A stretch of DNA of 64,000 nt from JACVRW01 sp963728155 (GTDB taxonomy: Bacteria; Actinomycetota; Thermoleophilia; Solirubrobacterales; Thermoleophilaceae), in the NCBI GenBank assembly GCA_963728155.1, contig CAVSJF010000007.1:620001-684000 (forward strand), written 5' to 3'. Positions within the stretch are counted from its first letter, which is position 1; every line of letters starts with the position of its first letter. Positions 1 to 8,955 of this stretch are shown one piece after another. The position numbers were made by a program, and so were the translations under genes. The notes under the pieces were generated by a model that did no database searches, had not been told where the DNA came from, and saw only the letters and a list, made by a program, of their open reading frames with translations.

Positions 1-796
1 AATGGCGGCGCAGCGCGTAGTCGAGCGCCAGGTCGATCGCCCCCTGTGCCACCCCGACGGCCTGAGAGGCGACGGTCGGGCGGGACTGATCGAAGGTCGT
101 CATGGCGATCTTGAAGCCGGCGCCCTCGTCACCGAGCATGTTCTCCTCGGGCACCTCGACGTCCTCGAAGCGGGGCGCCCCGAGGGGCCAGCCGGGCATG
201 CCCATGGTCTGCAGCCGCTCGACACTCAGCCCGTCCGCGTCGCCCGGCACCACGAAGGCGCTGATGCCCTTCGAGCCCGGCTCTCCGGTGCGCGCGAACA
301 CGACATAGAGGCCCGAGATCCCGGCATGACCGATGAAGCGCTTCTCGCCGTTGAGGACCCACACGTCGCCGCGCCTCTCGGCCCGCATCTGGAGAGCCGC
401 GGGGTCGGAGCCCACGCCCGGCTCGGTGAGGGCGTAGGAGCCGAGCACCTCCCCTGAGGCGAGCCCGGGCAGGAAACGCTGCTTCTGCTCATCGCTGCCC
501 GCGAGAATGATGGGCAGCGCCGTGAGCTTCACGTACGCCGCCATGAGCGACGCGGTCGCGGACACCTTGGCCAGCTCCTCGATGTAGGAGCAGAAGGTGA
601 CGCTGTTGGTGCCGGCGCCGCCGTACTCCTCGGGGATGGCGAGCCCGATCAGCTCCTCACGCCTCATCGCCTCATGCACGTCGAAGGGGTACTCGCAGGT
701 CTCATCGATCTCGAGCATGCGCGGCCGCACCTCCTCGAGGGCGAACTCCCTTATCCGTTCGCGCCGCTCACGCTGCTCGTCGGTCAGCCGCCACAT
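1..796 (-). CDS. Acyl-CoA dehydrogenase (3' part beyond window)
   Basis: FAD-dependent alpha,beta-dehydrogenation of an acyl-CoA, the first step of beta-oxidation-type pathways. The visible ~265 residues start MWRLTDEQRERRERIREFA, a typical acyl-CoA dehydrogenase N-terminal helix, followed by AIPEEYGGAG and the family signature YALTEPGVGSDPAAL and then GEKRFIGHAGI. The C-terminal third, which would carry the catalytic Glu, lies beyond base 1, so the subfamily and chain length cannot be judged. The ATG at 796 overlaps the end of the PHA synthase gene by 29 bases on the same strand, so the two are probably cotranscribed. Usual family length is about 380 residues. Confidence 0.9.
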   Translation of the reverse strand, partial: MWRLTDEQRERRERIREFALEEVRPRMLEIDETCEYPFDVHEAMRREELIGLAIPEEYGGAGTNSVTFCSYIEELAKVSATASLMAAYVKLTALPIILAGSDEQKQRFLPGLASGEVLGSYALTEPGVGSDPAALQMRAERRGDVWVLNGEKRFIGHAGISGLYVVFARTGEPGSKGISAFVVPGDADGLSVERLQTMGMPGWPLGAPRFEDVEVPEENMLGDEGAGFKIAMTTFDQSRPTVASQAVGVAQGAIDLALDYALRRH

Positions 797-2510
797 CGCC
801 TATCCCTCCTGAGTCCCCGGCCGCGGCGAGCACGTACTTGCCCGGCGCCTCTTCCTGCGGCCGGTGGCCGGCGGCGCCGAGCGTCTTGCGTGCTCGCTTC
901 TCTGCCCCCGAGCGCTCGCCCAGCCACTCGAGCCAGTCGTCCCACCAGGTGCCGCGCTGCTTCGACGCCGACTCGAGCCACTCGTCCGGGCTCGGCGGGT
1001 TGCTCTTGGCGGTCTGGTAGCTGGCCTTCTCGTTGCCGGGCGGGTTGACCAGGGATGCGATGTGGCCGCTCGTGGAGAGCACGAAGCGCGGCTCGGAGCC
1101 CAGCAGCTGCGTGGTGGCGTAGCAGTTCTCCCAGGGCGCGATGTGATCGGCGATCCCGGCCATCACATAGGAGTCGGTGGTCACCTTGGACAGGTCGATC
1201 GGGGTGCCCAGCACCTCCACTCCGCCCGGCTCTAGGAGCGAGTTCTCCAGCGACAGCTCGATGAAGTCGCGGTGCAGCGCCGCGGGCATGTTCGTCGCGT
1301 CCGCGTTCCAGAACAGCACGTCGAACGCCGGCGGCTCCTTGCCCAGCAGGTAGTTGTTGACCCAGTAGTTCCAGATCAGGTCGTTGGGGCGCAGCCAGGC
1401 GAAGACCCCGGCGAGCGCGCGACCGTCGAGATAGCCCTTGCGTGCCGACTCCGCCATCGCGAGCTGGGCGACGCTGCGATCGGTGAGCGCTGTGGCCATC
1501 CCCGCCCGCTCGTTGTCGAGGATGCACACCCCGAGCGTGATGCCCGCCAAACGGTCACCCTCGCCGTTCTGCTCGAGGTGCGCCGCGGCCACAGCCAGCG
1601 TGATGCCGCCGGCACACAGGCCGACGGCATGCGACTGGTCGCTCGAGCTGACCTTCTCAACGGCTTCGAGCGCCTCGAGTGTCGCCTGCACGTAGGTCTC
1701 GAGGTTCCAGTCGGCGTGGCGCTCGTCGGGGTTGCGCCACGAGATGGCGAACACCTGCTGGCCGCCCTGGACCAGGTACTCGATCATGCTGCGCTCGGGC
1801 GCGAGGTCGGTGATGTAGTACTTGTTGATCATCGGCGGCACCACCAGCAGCGGCGTGGCCCGCACCTTGCTCGTCTGGGGCTGGTACTGGATCAGCTCGA
1901 AGACCTCGGTCTGGTGCACCACGGCACCCGGCGTGACCGCGATGTTCTCGCCCACCGCGAACTGCGAGGTGTCGACCATGCTCGGGATGCGGGGACGGCT
2001 CGACATGTCCGACACGAACCGGCGCGCGCCCCTGACGAAGTTCCGCCCACCGGAGTCGATTGTCGCCTTCAGCACCGCCGGGTTGGTGACCGGGAAGTTG
2101 CTCGGCGCCACCAGCGCCACGAGGTTCTCGGCCGTGAAGCGCACCCGGCGCTCGTCGGCCCAGTCGAGGCCGGCGTCGGCCAGGACCCCGTCGATGGCCT
2201 CACCCGTTGCGAGATAGGACTGGCCGAGTCGCTTGAAGGCCGGGTTGCCCGACCACGCCGGATCCTTGAAGCGGCGGTCGCTCTTGTCCGGTGCCACCTC
2301 GGAGCGGCCCACTGCGATCCTCGCCAGCTCGGCCGCCAGACCTGCGCCCCGCCGCGCGACCTTCCGCGGCCGTCCGGCGAGCCTGGCTGCTGCCTTGACC
2401 CCGGCCAGGCCGGGCACCCAGCGCCCGCTCGTGCCCATCACCGCGTCGGTCAGCATCGCGTCCAGCGCGGGACCGGCGCCGCGCTGAGGGGCGTCTCCGT
2501 TTGAAGCCAT
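768..2510 (-). CDS. phaC: Poly(3-hydroxyalkanoate) synthase (class I/II-like PhaC)
   Basis: Polymerises 3-hydroxyacyl-CoA into PHA storage granules. The 580 residues show the PhaC N-terminal block (DRRFKDPAWSGNPAFKRL, about 78-95), NFPVTNPAVL, and the alpha/beta-hydrolase core with ISWRNP. The lipase-like box GLCAGG carries the nucleophile Cys at about 299. The Asp of AGIADHIAPW (about 455) and the His of SGHIASLVNPP (about 483) complete the triad. FWNADATNMPAALH is also a family block. Length matches class I/II enzymes (560-600). The ATG at 2510 is preceded by AGGAG at a good distance. It lies 32 bases after PEP carboxylase and overlaps the acyl-CoA dehydrogenase, which could supply intermediates. 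No phasin or PhaA/PhaB is visible. Confidence 0.93.
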   Translation of the reverse strand: MASNGDAPQRGAGPALDAMLTDAVMGTSGRWVPGLAGVKAAARLAGRPRKVARRGAGLAAELARIAVGRSEVAPDKSDRRFKDPAWSGNPAFKRLGQSYLATGEAIDGVLADAGLDWADERRVRFTAENLVALVAPSNFPVTNPAVLKATIDSGGRNFVRGARRFVSDMSSRPRIPSMVDTSQFAVGENIAVTPGAVVHQTEVFELIQYQPQTSKVRATPLLVVPPMINKYYITDLAPERSMIEYLVQGGQQVFAISWRNPDERHADWNLETYVQATLEALEAVEKVSSSDQSHAVGLCAGGITLAVAAAHLEQNGEGDRLAGITLGVCILDNERAGMATALTDRSVAQLAMAESARKGYLDGRALAGVFAWLRPNDLIWNYWVNNYLLGKEPPAFDVLFWNADATNMPAALHRDFIELSLENSLLEPGGVEVLGTPIDLSKVTTDSYVMAGIADHIAPWENCYATTQLLGSEPRFVLSTSGHIASLVNPPGNEKASYQTAKSNPPSPDEWLESASKQRGTWWDDWLEWLGERSGAEKRARKTLGAAGHRPQEEAPGKYVLAAAGDSGGIGDVAADRRAA

Positions 2511-2542
2511 GTCGTCTTGCTCCTACCCGCCTGGAGCGGGCG

Positions 2543-5272
2543 CTACCCCGTGTTGCGCAGACCGGCCGCGATCCCGTTGACCGTGAGCAGCAGCGCGCGG
2601 GCGAGCTTTGGGTCCGGGTCGCGCTGCGCCGCGTGGCCGGGCCGCCAGCGTTCGATCAACGCGATCTGCAGCTCGTGGATGGGCGCCAGGTAGGCGTCGC
2701 GGACGCTCAGGGTCGTGGCCAGGGTCGGGTTGGAGCCGAGCGGCTGGTCTTCGCCGGTGGCCAGCAGCAGCTCGGCCACCGTGAGCTCGTACTCGGCCCT
2801 GATCGTGTCCAGGAAGCGGTGCAGGTGCTGGGGCACCAGCCTGGTCACGTAGCGCTCGGTGATCTCCAGGTCGGTCTTCACCAGCGTCATCTCGACGTTG
2901 GAGAGGAAATTGCGAAAGAACTGCCAGTCCGCCTGCATCCCGCCCAGCAGCTCGCCGCGCCCCGCCTCGCGGGCCGCTGCGAGACCGCTCCCCACGCCGA
3001 ACCACCCCGGCACGATCTGGCGCGACTGCGTCCAGCCGAACACCCACGGGATGGCCCGCAGACCGTCGAGGCCGCCATCGGAGTCGGCGCGGCGACTGGG
3101 ACGTGAGCCGAGGTGCAGCTCACCGAGCAGCTCCACCGGCGTCGAGGCCAGGAAGTACTCAGCCAGCTCGGGATCCTCGACCAGAGAGCGATAGCTCTCC
3201 AGCGCGGCCGAGGAGATCAGCTCCATCGTCTCCGTCCAGGTGCGCAGCGTGTTCGGCGACATGCGCGGGCGACGGTGCAGCACCGTCGACTCGAGCGCCG
3301 CGGCCAACATCAGCTCCAGGTTCTCGCGCGCGAGGCTGGGCAGGAGGTACTTGTCCGAGATCACCTCGCCCTGCTCGGTCAGCTTGATCTCGCCGTCGAG
3401 CGTGCGTGGCGGCTGAGCCAGGATCGCGGCATGCGTGGGCCCTCCGCCACGGCCCACCGTTCCGCCGCGGCCGTGGAAGAGCCGCAGGCGCACGCCCCGG
3501 GGCTGAGCGGTGTCGCGCAGGCGCTGTTGGGCTCGGTGAATCTCCCAAAGGCTGGTGCTCACGCCGGCCGCCTTGTTGGAGTCCGAGTAGCCGAGCATGA
3601 CTTCCTGGACATCGCCGCGCAGCGCCAGCACGCGGCGATACGAGGGATCCTCGAGCAGGCCCCCGAGAATGGTGCCGGCGGCGCGCAACTCCACATCGGT
3701 TTCGAGAAGCGGGACGAATCCGATCCGCGCGACCCCGCCGTGTATGTCGACGAGCCCCGCCTCGCGGGCGAGGACAACGGCGGCGAGCAGATCGTCCGGG
3801 CCCCTGCACATCGACACGATGTACGACTCCACCGCCCCTGGGCCGTAGCGGTCCTGGGCCTCGCGGATCGCCTCGAAGGCGCCGAAGGTGCGGGCGGCCT
3901 CCGGACTCAGGGCCGCCGGCCCGTAGGCGAGCGGGCGGCGCGAGGTGAGCTCGCGGGCGAGCAGATCGCGCCGGTCTTCGGCCGAGAGATCGGCGTAGGG
4001 CGCGCCCTCGTCGGCGAGCCGGTCGAACAGCTCGCCGACCGTGCGGTGCAGCATGCTCGCGTGCTCGCGGACATCGAGAGTGGCCAGCTGCAGACCGAAC
4101 GCCGCGATGGTGCGCGTCGCGCGCTCGAGCCGCCCCTCGGCGATGAGGCCGCCGCGGTGTTCGACCAACGACTCGCGCACGAGGCCCAGCTCGGCGATCA
4201 GCTCCTCAGGCCCCTCGTAGTCACGGCCCGGCTCATGGGGGCGGCGGTCGGCTAGGCGGGCGCGCGTGTTCGCGAGCTTCAACCCCATGCAGGTGAGCTT
4301 GAGGCGGTAGGGCTCCTCAGCGTTGAGGCGCAGATAGCGCGGCTCGACCTCGGGGAGCTCGGTCAGGTCACGCTCCAGGGAGGCCCTCAGCTCCGGAGTG
4401 ACCTGGCTTATTCGAACCGATGTCGAGAGGTCGTTGCGCAGCTCGTCGATCAGCGCCAGCGCTCCGCGTATGCCGTGCTCGTGCTGGAGCTCGAGCACCT
4501 GATCGGTGGCCTCCGGCCCGACGTTCGGATTCCCGTCGCGATCGCCACCGATCCAGGTGCCGAAGGTCAGCGGGCGAGCGGCGAGTGGAGGCTCGAAGCC
4601 CAGGCGCCCGAACTGCTCGCAGAGAATCTCGAGCACGTCCGGCACCGCATGACGATGGAGCTCGTCGAAGTAGTAGACGGCGTTGCGGGCCTCATCCACC
4701 ACGTCCGGGCGCGCGATACGCAGCTCGTCGGTCTGCCAGAGCAGATCGATCAGCTCCTCCAGGCGCCTGGAGACCCGGCGCTGGGCGGCCGGATCATCAC
4801 CCGCGAGCGCACGGTGGTCGAGCAGCTCGGCCACGTCGGCGATCTTGGACAGCACCGTCCTGCGCGCGGCCTCGGTGGGATGCGCGGTGAAAACGGGACG
4901 CACGGCGAGCCGCGAGAGCTCGTCGGCCAGCTCGTCCGCGGGCACCTCCGCGGCGGCGATGCGGTCAACGGCCTGCGACAGCCAACCGCCGTTCGCTGCC
5001 CGAAGCGCGGCGAGCTCGCGGCCGCGATGCACCTGCTCGGCCACGTTGGCCAGGTGGAAATACATGAGAAAGGCCCGGACCAGCTTGGTCGCCGAGTCGC
5101 TGTCGAGCTCGGCGAGCAGCCCCGCGGTGGCCTGGCGATTCGAGCGAATCAGCTGCCGCACATCCTCCACCAGCCGAAACAGGTCGGGCCCTTCCTGCCG
5201 GACGAGGGCCCGGCCCAGGAGGTCGCCGAGCTCGCGGATGTCCGCGCGCAGCGCTCTCTGGCCATCGCTCAC
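2543..5272 (-). CDS. ppc: Phosphoenolpyruvate carboxylase
   Basis: Carboxylates PEP with bicarbonate to oxaloacetate (anaplerosis). The 909 residues match the usual family length. Seen: VFTAHPTEA with the catalytic His near 131, WIGGDRDGNP, the glycine-rich FHGRGGTVGRGGGPTH, and the C-terminus LRNTG, a variant of the canonical QNTG end that forms part of the active site. The frame stays open upstream, but I chose the GTG at 5272. Its GTGA overlaps the stop of the upstream FUSC gene, and the protein from this point aligns with the normal PEPC N-terminus. The overlap suggests translational coupling within a leftward operon that continues into phaC. Confidence 0.95.
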   Translation of the reverse strand: MSDGQRALRADIRELGDLLGRALVRQEGPDLFRLVEDVRQLIRSNRQATAGLLAELDSDSATKLVRAFLMYFHLANVAEQVHRGRELAALRAANGGWLSQAVDRIAAAEVPADELADELSRLAVRPVFTAHPTEAARRTVLSKIADVAELLDHRALAGDDPAAQRRVSRRLEELIDLLWQTDELRIARPDVVDEARNAVYYFDELHRHAVPDVLEILCEQFGRLGFEPPLAARPLTFGTWIGGDRDGNPNVGPEATDQVLELQHEHGIRGALALIDELRNDLSTSVRISQVTPELRASLERDLTELPEVEPRYLRLNAEEPYRLKLTCMGLKLANTRARLADRRPHEPGRDYEGPEELIAELGLVRESLVEHRGGLIAEGRLERATRTIAAFGLQLATLDVREHASMLHRTVGELFDRLADEGAPYADLSAEDRRDLLARELTSRRPLAYGPAALSPEAARTFGAFEAIREAQDRYGPGAVESYIVSMCRGPDDLLAAVVLAREAGLVDIHGGVARIGFVPLLETDVELRAAGTILGGLLEDPSYRRVLALRGDVQEVMLGYSDSNKAAGVSTSLWEIHRAQQRLRDTAQPRGVRLRLFHGRGGTVGRGGGPTHAAILAQPPRTLDGEIKLTEQGEVISDKYLLPSLARENLELMLAAALESTVLHRRPRMSPNTLRTWTETMELISSAALESYRSLVEDPELAEYFLASTPVELLGELHLGSRPSRRADSDGGLDGLRAIPWVFGWTQSRQIVPGWFGVGSGLAAAREAGRGELLGGMQADWQFFRNFLSNVEMTLVKTDLEITERYVTRLVPQHLHRFLDTIRAEYELTVAELLLATGEDQPLGSNPTLATTLSVRDAYLAPIHELQIALIERWRPGHAAQRDPDPKLARALLLTVNGIAAGLRNTG

Positions 5273-6303
5273 CGGCCTATCATGCCGCGCGGCCACAATC
5301 GCCAGGCAATCTCGCCGAACGCCAGGCCGATGAGGATGCCGAGCGAGCTGTCGGCCACGCGCTCGAGGCCGATCTCGTCGCCCTGGAAGTCGACGGCGCT
5401 CAGCATGAACAGAACCGTGGGCGTGATCAGCACCACGAGCCAGAAATAGCCGCGCTCGTCGAGCGCGAAGAGGCCGAAGGCGGTCACGGCCGCACCCGCA
5501 GCCAGTGCCCAAGGCTCGTGGGTGGTCAGGGTGATGGCGACTATCAACGCCGCCCCGCAAGGGTGCCGACGGCGCGCTGGACGCTGCGTACGCGCGTGGC
5601 GTGTTCGCCGGGCTGGAGGATGGCGAGGGTCGTGAGCGGCACCCAGTAGCCGTGAGCGAGATCGATCAGCAGGTAGAAGAGCGTGTCGGCGGCCACCGCA
5701 AGCCCGAGCCGGGCCGCGTGGTCACGGAGCGCCGGGTCGCGGCCAGTGAGCGCCTCCCGCACCGCGTTCAGCGAGTCTCTCGCCACGTGCCTCGAGGGCT
5801 CGGGTGCCCTGCGCGCGGCGACCATCAGGACGAGCGACACGACCGCGCCGAGCGAGAACCAGAGCAGCTTCTCGCCGAAGGGCTCGGGGCTGGCCGGGAT
5901 GCCGGCCACGACCACCAGCACGGCCGCGGTCGCGAAGCCGAGGATGCCGCCCAGCTCGCCCGGCCGCGCGGGCGAACGCCCACGCGGTCACCCATACGAG
6001 CGTCGCCAGGACCACCGCCCATGGGTGGTCTCGGACGAGGTTGGCGAGGGCGAAGGCCGCGATGGAGCCGACGGCCCCGAGGCAGCCCCACCAGGTCCGT
6101 GAGCGCAGGCCGGCCCGAGGTACGCACAGTGCCGTGTTGAGAGCGCCGATCGCGGCGATCAGGCCCAGCACCTCCTCGCCTGAGACCATGCCGATGGCGA
6201 GCGGCGCGATGGTGGCCAGCCCGCCGGCGAGGCCCGCCCGCCACTCGAGCCCCTGCTCCTCGGTGCGAAACGCTTCCCGCATGAGGTTCCACGGCGCGGA
6301 CAT
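5269..6303 (-). CDS. FUSC-family (fusaric-acid-resistance/aromatic-acid-exporter-like) membrane protein, interrupted by two frameshifts
   Basis: Inner-membrane protein with hydrophobic blocks at the N-terminus (about 25-125) and a second FUSC_2-type domain. The second domain contains GYWVPLTTLAILQPG, then TRVRSVQRAVGTLAG, then transmembrane segments ending WRLWPRG. The reading frame is broken twice. Near 5965 the frame of WVTAWAFARAAGR must join that of LGGILGFATAAVLVV, a one-base difference in a GC-rich run. Near 5550 the frame of AVGTLAG must join that of LIVAITLTTHEPW, which needs one extra G in a GGGG run. With both repaired it is a single protein of about 345 residues. Both breaks sit in G/C runs, so base-call error is as likely as real decay. 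Start: ATG at 6303; a GTG at 6321 is possible. Substrate unknown. Confidence 0.75.
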
Positions 6304-6326
6304 CCTGCGATCTTCCCCCACACGGC

Positions 6327-7319
6327 ATGACCGCGCCCCTTCTTCTCGCCTCCTTCGTCCTGATCGTCGCCGGGGCCCTCTTCTTCACCAACGCGGTCGA
6401 GTGGCTCGGTCAGCGCCTCAACCTCGGGGAGGGGGCGGCGGGGGCGTTGCTGGCGGCGGTCGGCACGGCGCTGCCGGAATCGTTGATCCCCGTGGTGGCG
6501 CTGGTCAGCGGCGGCGGACCGGCGGCCGAGGAGATCGCCATCGGCTCGATCATCGGCGCGCCATTCCTGCTCGGCACGCTGGCGATGCTCCTCATCGCCC
6601 TGGCCGCCGTCGCCTATGAGGGGCGCCGCGAGACGGGCCGCCGGCTGGCCATCGATCCGGTCACCGCCCAGCGCGACCTCCGGGTCTTCCTGGTCTGCTT
6701 TCCGGTGGCCATCCTGCTCGGGCTTGGGACGCCGCTGTGGCTGCGGGTGGCCGGTGCGGCGGCTCTGGTCGGCGGCTACTTCGCGTACGCGGTCCGCACC
6801 GCGCGCCAGGACGCGGGCGCCGGCAGCGCCGACGAGCTCGCGCCGCTGCGCTTCGACCGCACCCCGGAGGATCCACCGACCACGTTCGCCGTCGTCGGGC
6901 AGCTGGTGGTATCGCTGGGCGCGATCGTGCTCGGCGCCGAGCTCTTCGTGAGCGAGGTCGAGGCGGTTGCCACTTCGCTCGGCGTGACCACCCTGGTGCT
7001 CTCGCTCGTGCTGGCGCCGCTGGCCACCGAGCTTCCGGAGAAGATCAACTCGGTGATCTGGGTCCGCGCGGGCAAGGACGAGCTGGCGCTCGGCAATGTG
7101 ACCGGCGCCATGACGTTCCAGGCGACGCTGCCGGTGTCGATAGGCCTGGTGCTCACGTCCTGGGACCTCGAGTCGGCGGCCGTGGTCGCCGCCGTGTTCG
7201 CGGTGGCCGGCGGCGCGCTGGCCTACGTGATGGTCGGGCGGCGGCACTTCGGGGCGGCCGCATGCGCCGTATGGGGCGGGCTGTTCTGCGCCTTTCTCGT
7301 CTTCGCGGCTTTCGCTTAG
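6327..7319 (+). CDS. CaCA-family cation (Na+/Ca2+-type) antiporter
   Basis: Membrane exchanger of the calcium:cation antiporter superfamily (YrbG/NCX-like), 330 residues with about ten transmembrane segments. The two inverted alpha-repeat motifs that bind the ion are visible. AVGTALPES (about 45-53) is in the first half. LAPLATELPEKINS (about 230-243) is in the second, followed by GAMTFQATLPVSIGL. Family knowledge predicts exchange of Ca2+ or another cation for Na+ or H+; the ion cannot be settled from sequence. It is divergent from the FUSC gene with only 23 bases between the start codons, so the two promoters must overlap. Confidence 0.88.
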   Translation: MTAPLLLASFVLIVAGALFFTNAVEWLGQRLNLGEGAAGALLAAVGTALPESLIPVVALVSGGGPAAEEIAIGSIIGAPFLLGTLAMLLIALAAVAYEGRRETGRRLAIDPVTAQRDLRVFLVCFPVAILLGLGTPLWLRVAGAAALVGGYFAYAVRTARQDAGAGSADELAPLRFDRTPEDPPTTFAVVGQLVVSLGAIVLGAELFVSEVEAVATSLGVTTLVLSLVLAPLATELPEKINSVIWVRAGKDELALGNVTGAMTFQATLPVSIGLVLTSWDLESAAVVAAVFAVAGGALAYVMVGRRHFGAAACAVWGGLFCAFLVFAAFA

Positions 7320-7394
7320 CGCCGTTGCGCCAACCGGCGGTAGTTGCTCCCGCCTCGGGGTATTCGGCCAGTCGAGCTAATCCAGGAGGGCGAC

Positions 7395-7607
7395 ATGGCC
7401 AAGGAGTTCAAGAAGGGCGACAAGGTCGAGTGGAACAGCCACGGCGGCAAGGGCGTCGGCACCGTCGAGCGCAAGATCACCTCGGACACCGAGGCGGGCG
7501 GGCGCAAGGTGCGGGCCTCGAAGGACGAGCCGCAGTACCTGGTGAAGTCGGAGAAGTCGGGCGGGACGGCGGTGCACAAGCCCGACGCCCTGAAGCGGAG
7601 GTCGTGA
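7395..7607 (+). CDS. DUF2945 / hypervirulence-associated TUDOR-like small protein
   Basis: A 70-residue basic protein starting MAKEFKKGDKVEWNSHGGKG and containing the KV..I.SDTEAGGRKVRASKDEPQYLVKSEKSG pattern of the DUF2945 (HVA1 family TUDOR) proteins. The molecular role is not established. The ATG at 7395 has a strong AGGAGGG ribosome-binding site at 7383-7389; upstream in-frame starts lack one. The next gene begins one base after its stop, and this pairing with a DUF3140 protein is one I know from other actinobacteria, so the two probably act together. Confidence 0.8.
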   Translation: MAKEFKKGDKVEWNSHGGKGVGTVERKITSDTEAGGRKVRASKDEPQYLVKSEKSGGTAVHKPDALKRRS

Positions 7608-7608
7608 G

Positions 7609-7974
7609 GTGGCGCAGAAGGTCAACCCCGTCGACCCCGAATCCGACGAGGCCGACGACATCCGCCGGGAGTTCGGCGACCACGTGAACATGACGGCCTC
7701 CGAGCTCGAGCGCTGGCTCGGGACCGACGAGTCCAAGGCGGTCGGGCAGAAGGAGGGCGGCGAATCGGTCGGCCACGACTCGGGACGCAGGATCGTGAAC
7801 ATCCTGCGCACGAGGAAGGGCGACCTCTCGGGTGTGGACCTGGGTCACATGAAGAAGGTCAACGGCTACGTGTCGAGGCACCTGAAGCAGCGCCCGAAGA
7901 AGCCGAAGGGCGAGCTGGAGGACACCAGGTGGACCCAGTCACTCAAGAACTGGGGTCACGACCCGCTGAAGTAG
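7609..7974 (+). CDS. DUF3140-family protein
   Basis: A 121-residue soluble, highly charged protein with a GTG start one base after the DUF2945 stop. Visible blocks are REFGDHVNMTASELERWLGTDES and GESVGHDSGRRIVNILRTRKG, then HMKKVNGYVSRHLKQRP and a basic tail. These match my recollection of DUF3140, a family of unknown function found in actinobacteria and proteobacteria. The histidine/arginine-rich composition suggests possible nucleic-acid binding, but this is inference. Its 3' end overlaps the convergent MarR gene by 32 bases. Confidence 0.72.
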   Translation: MAQKVNPVDPESDEADDIRREFGDHVNMTASELERWLGTDESKAVGQKEGGESVGHDSGRRIVNILRTRKGDLSGVDLGHMKKVNGYVSRHLKQRPKKPKGELEDTRWTQSLKNWGHDPLK

Positions 7975-8434
7975 GCGGGCTCGCCACCACATCGTTCAGC
8001 TCCTCGAGCAGCGCCCGGAGCTGCCCCATCTTGTCCCTCCCGAGTTCCGTCGCCCACTCCTCCTCGAGCTCCGCCACGAACTCCCGAGCGATCGCGTAGA
8101 CCTGCCCGCCGCGCGCCGTGGCGCGCACGAGCTTGGCGCGGCCGTCGTCGGGGTCGGGGACGCGCTTCACGTAGCCGTGGCGCTCGAGGTGGGCCACCAG
8201 CTCGGCCATCGACTGCTTGGTGATCTGCGCGCGCTGGGCCAGCACGCTCACGCGTGTGCCGGAGTCGTCGAGGTACTGGAGCACGTTGCCGTGCGGGGCG
8301 CGGACCTCGGGATGGCCGCGCTCGGCGAAGCGCTCGTGGAGCTGCTCCGAGGCCAGGCGGAAGGGCTCGCGCAGCAGGATCCCGAGGTTCTCGGGGCGCC
8401 GCCGGGCGTCGGTGTGGGGGAGGTCGCTCGACAT
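7943..8434 (-). CDS. MarR-family transcriptional regulator
   Basis: A 163-residue winged-helix regulator. N-terminal helices (about 15-45) are followed by the wHTH: VSVLAQRAQITKQSMAELV is the recognition helix region, and HLERHGYVKRVPDPDDGRAKLV is the wing with the conserved D-x-R. The C-terminal helix AIAREFVAELEEEWATELG would complete the dimer. It is divergent from the cupin gene at 8509. The 74-base gap carries two GACAGG-N3-CCTGTC palindromes, so it very probably represses itself and the cupin operon and releases on binding a small molecule, as is usual for the family. The ligand is unknown. Confidence 0.92.
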   Translation of the reverse strand: MSSDLPHTDARRRPENLGILLREPFRLASEQLHERFAERGHPEVRAPHGNVLQYLDDSGTRVSVLAQRAQITKQSMAELVAHLERHGYVKRVPDPDDGRAKLVRATARGGQVYAIAREFVAELEEEWATELGRDKMGQLRALLEELNDVVASPPTSAGRDPSS

Positions 8435-8436
8435 AA

Positions 8437-8451
8437 GACAGGCTGCCTGTC
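8437..8451. promoter_or_regulatory. MarR operator, proximal to marR
   Basis: Perfect palindrome GACAGGCTGCCTGTC (arms GACAGG/CCTGTC, 3-base spacer) starting three bases upstream of the marR start codon. The flanking A and T extend the symmetry by one base on each side. It is a near copy of the second site; the centres are 34 bases apart, about three helical turns, so dimers would sit on the same face. Confidence 0.8.
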
Positions 8452-8470
8452 TATACTACCGCCTCAACTA

Positions 8471-8485
8471 GACAGGACACCTGTC
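8471..8485. promoter_or_regulatory. MarR operator, proximal to the cupin gene
   Basis: Perfect palindrome GACAGGACACCTGTC with the same arms as the site at 8437 and a different 3-base spacer. It lies 23 bases before the cupin start codon, where a bound dimer would block transcription start. Repetition of the arms with unrelated spacers argues for a real protein site rather than chance. Confidence 0.8.
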
Positions 8486-8508
8486 CTTCTCCGAGCGAAA
8501 GGAACACC

Positions 8509-8955
8509 ATGCAGACCGTCACCGTCGGCGGCGACACCCTCACCTACCGGGTTACCAGCGAGAAGAGCGGGGGCGCGCTGCTTGCCTTCGAGGTCGTCAT
8601 GGCACCGGGCGGCGGGCCGCCGGTGCTTCACCGCCACGATGCGTTCGAGCTCTACCGCGTCGACTCGGGGGAGTTCACCTTCTACCTGGAGGACGACGCG
8701 GGCCGGGTGGCGGCGACCACCGCGGGACCGGGCAGCGTGGTGCCGATCCCGGGCGGACGCGAGCACACCATCCGCAACGAGTCCGGGCACGAGGCCCGTG
8801 CCCTGGTTGTGTTCTCACCCGGCGCCGCGATGGAGCGCTTCACGCGCGCGGCCGGGGCTCTGGCCGCCGACGGCGAGCCGCAGGTGAGCGACGTGATGTC
8901 CCTTGCCGCCGAGCACGGCATCGAGCTGACGCGCGGCCTCGAGGAGGTGGCCTGA
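8509..8955 (+). CDS. Single-domain cupin protein
   Basis: A 148-residue beta-barrel protein. PPVLHRHDAFELYRVDSGEF is cupin motif 1 (H-x-H...E), and GSVVPIPGGREHTIRNESG is motif 2 with its His, so a metal site is likely. The fold is clear, but the reaction or ligand is not. It is the first gene after the two MarR operators and its stop overlaps the next start by one base, so it is likely induced together with the 8955 gene. A role in modifying or sensing the compound recognised by the regulator is plausible but unproven. Confidence 0.85.
   Translation: MQTVTVGGDTLTYRVTSEKSGGALLAFEVVMAPGGGPPVLHRHDAFELYRVDSGEFTFYLEDDAGRVAATTAGPGSVVPIPGGREHTIRNESGHEARALVVFSPGAAMERFTRAAGALAADGEPQVSDVMSLAAEHGIELTRGLEEVA

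Noticed and set aside
5273..5560. A 96-codon N-terminal extension of PEP carboxylase in the same frame
   Set aside because: It reads as arginine-rich non-family sequence and overlaps the real FUSC C-terminus in another frame; the GTG at 5272 gives the normal PEPC start.
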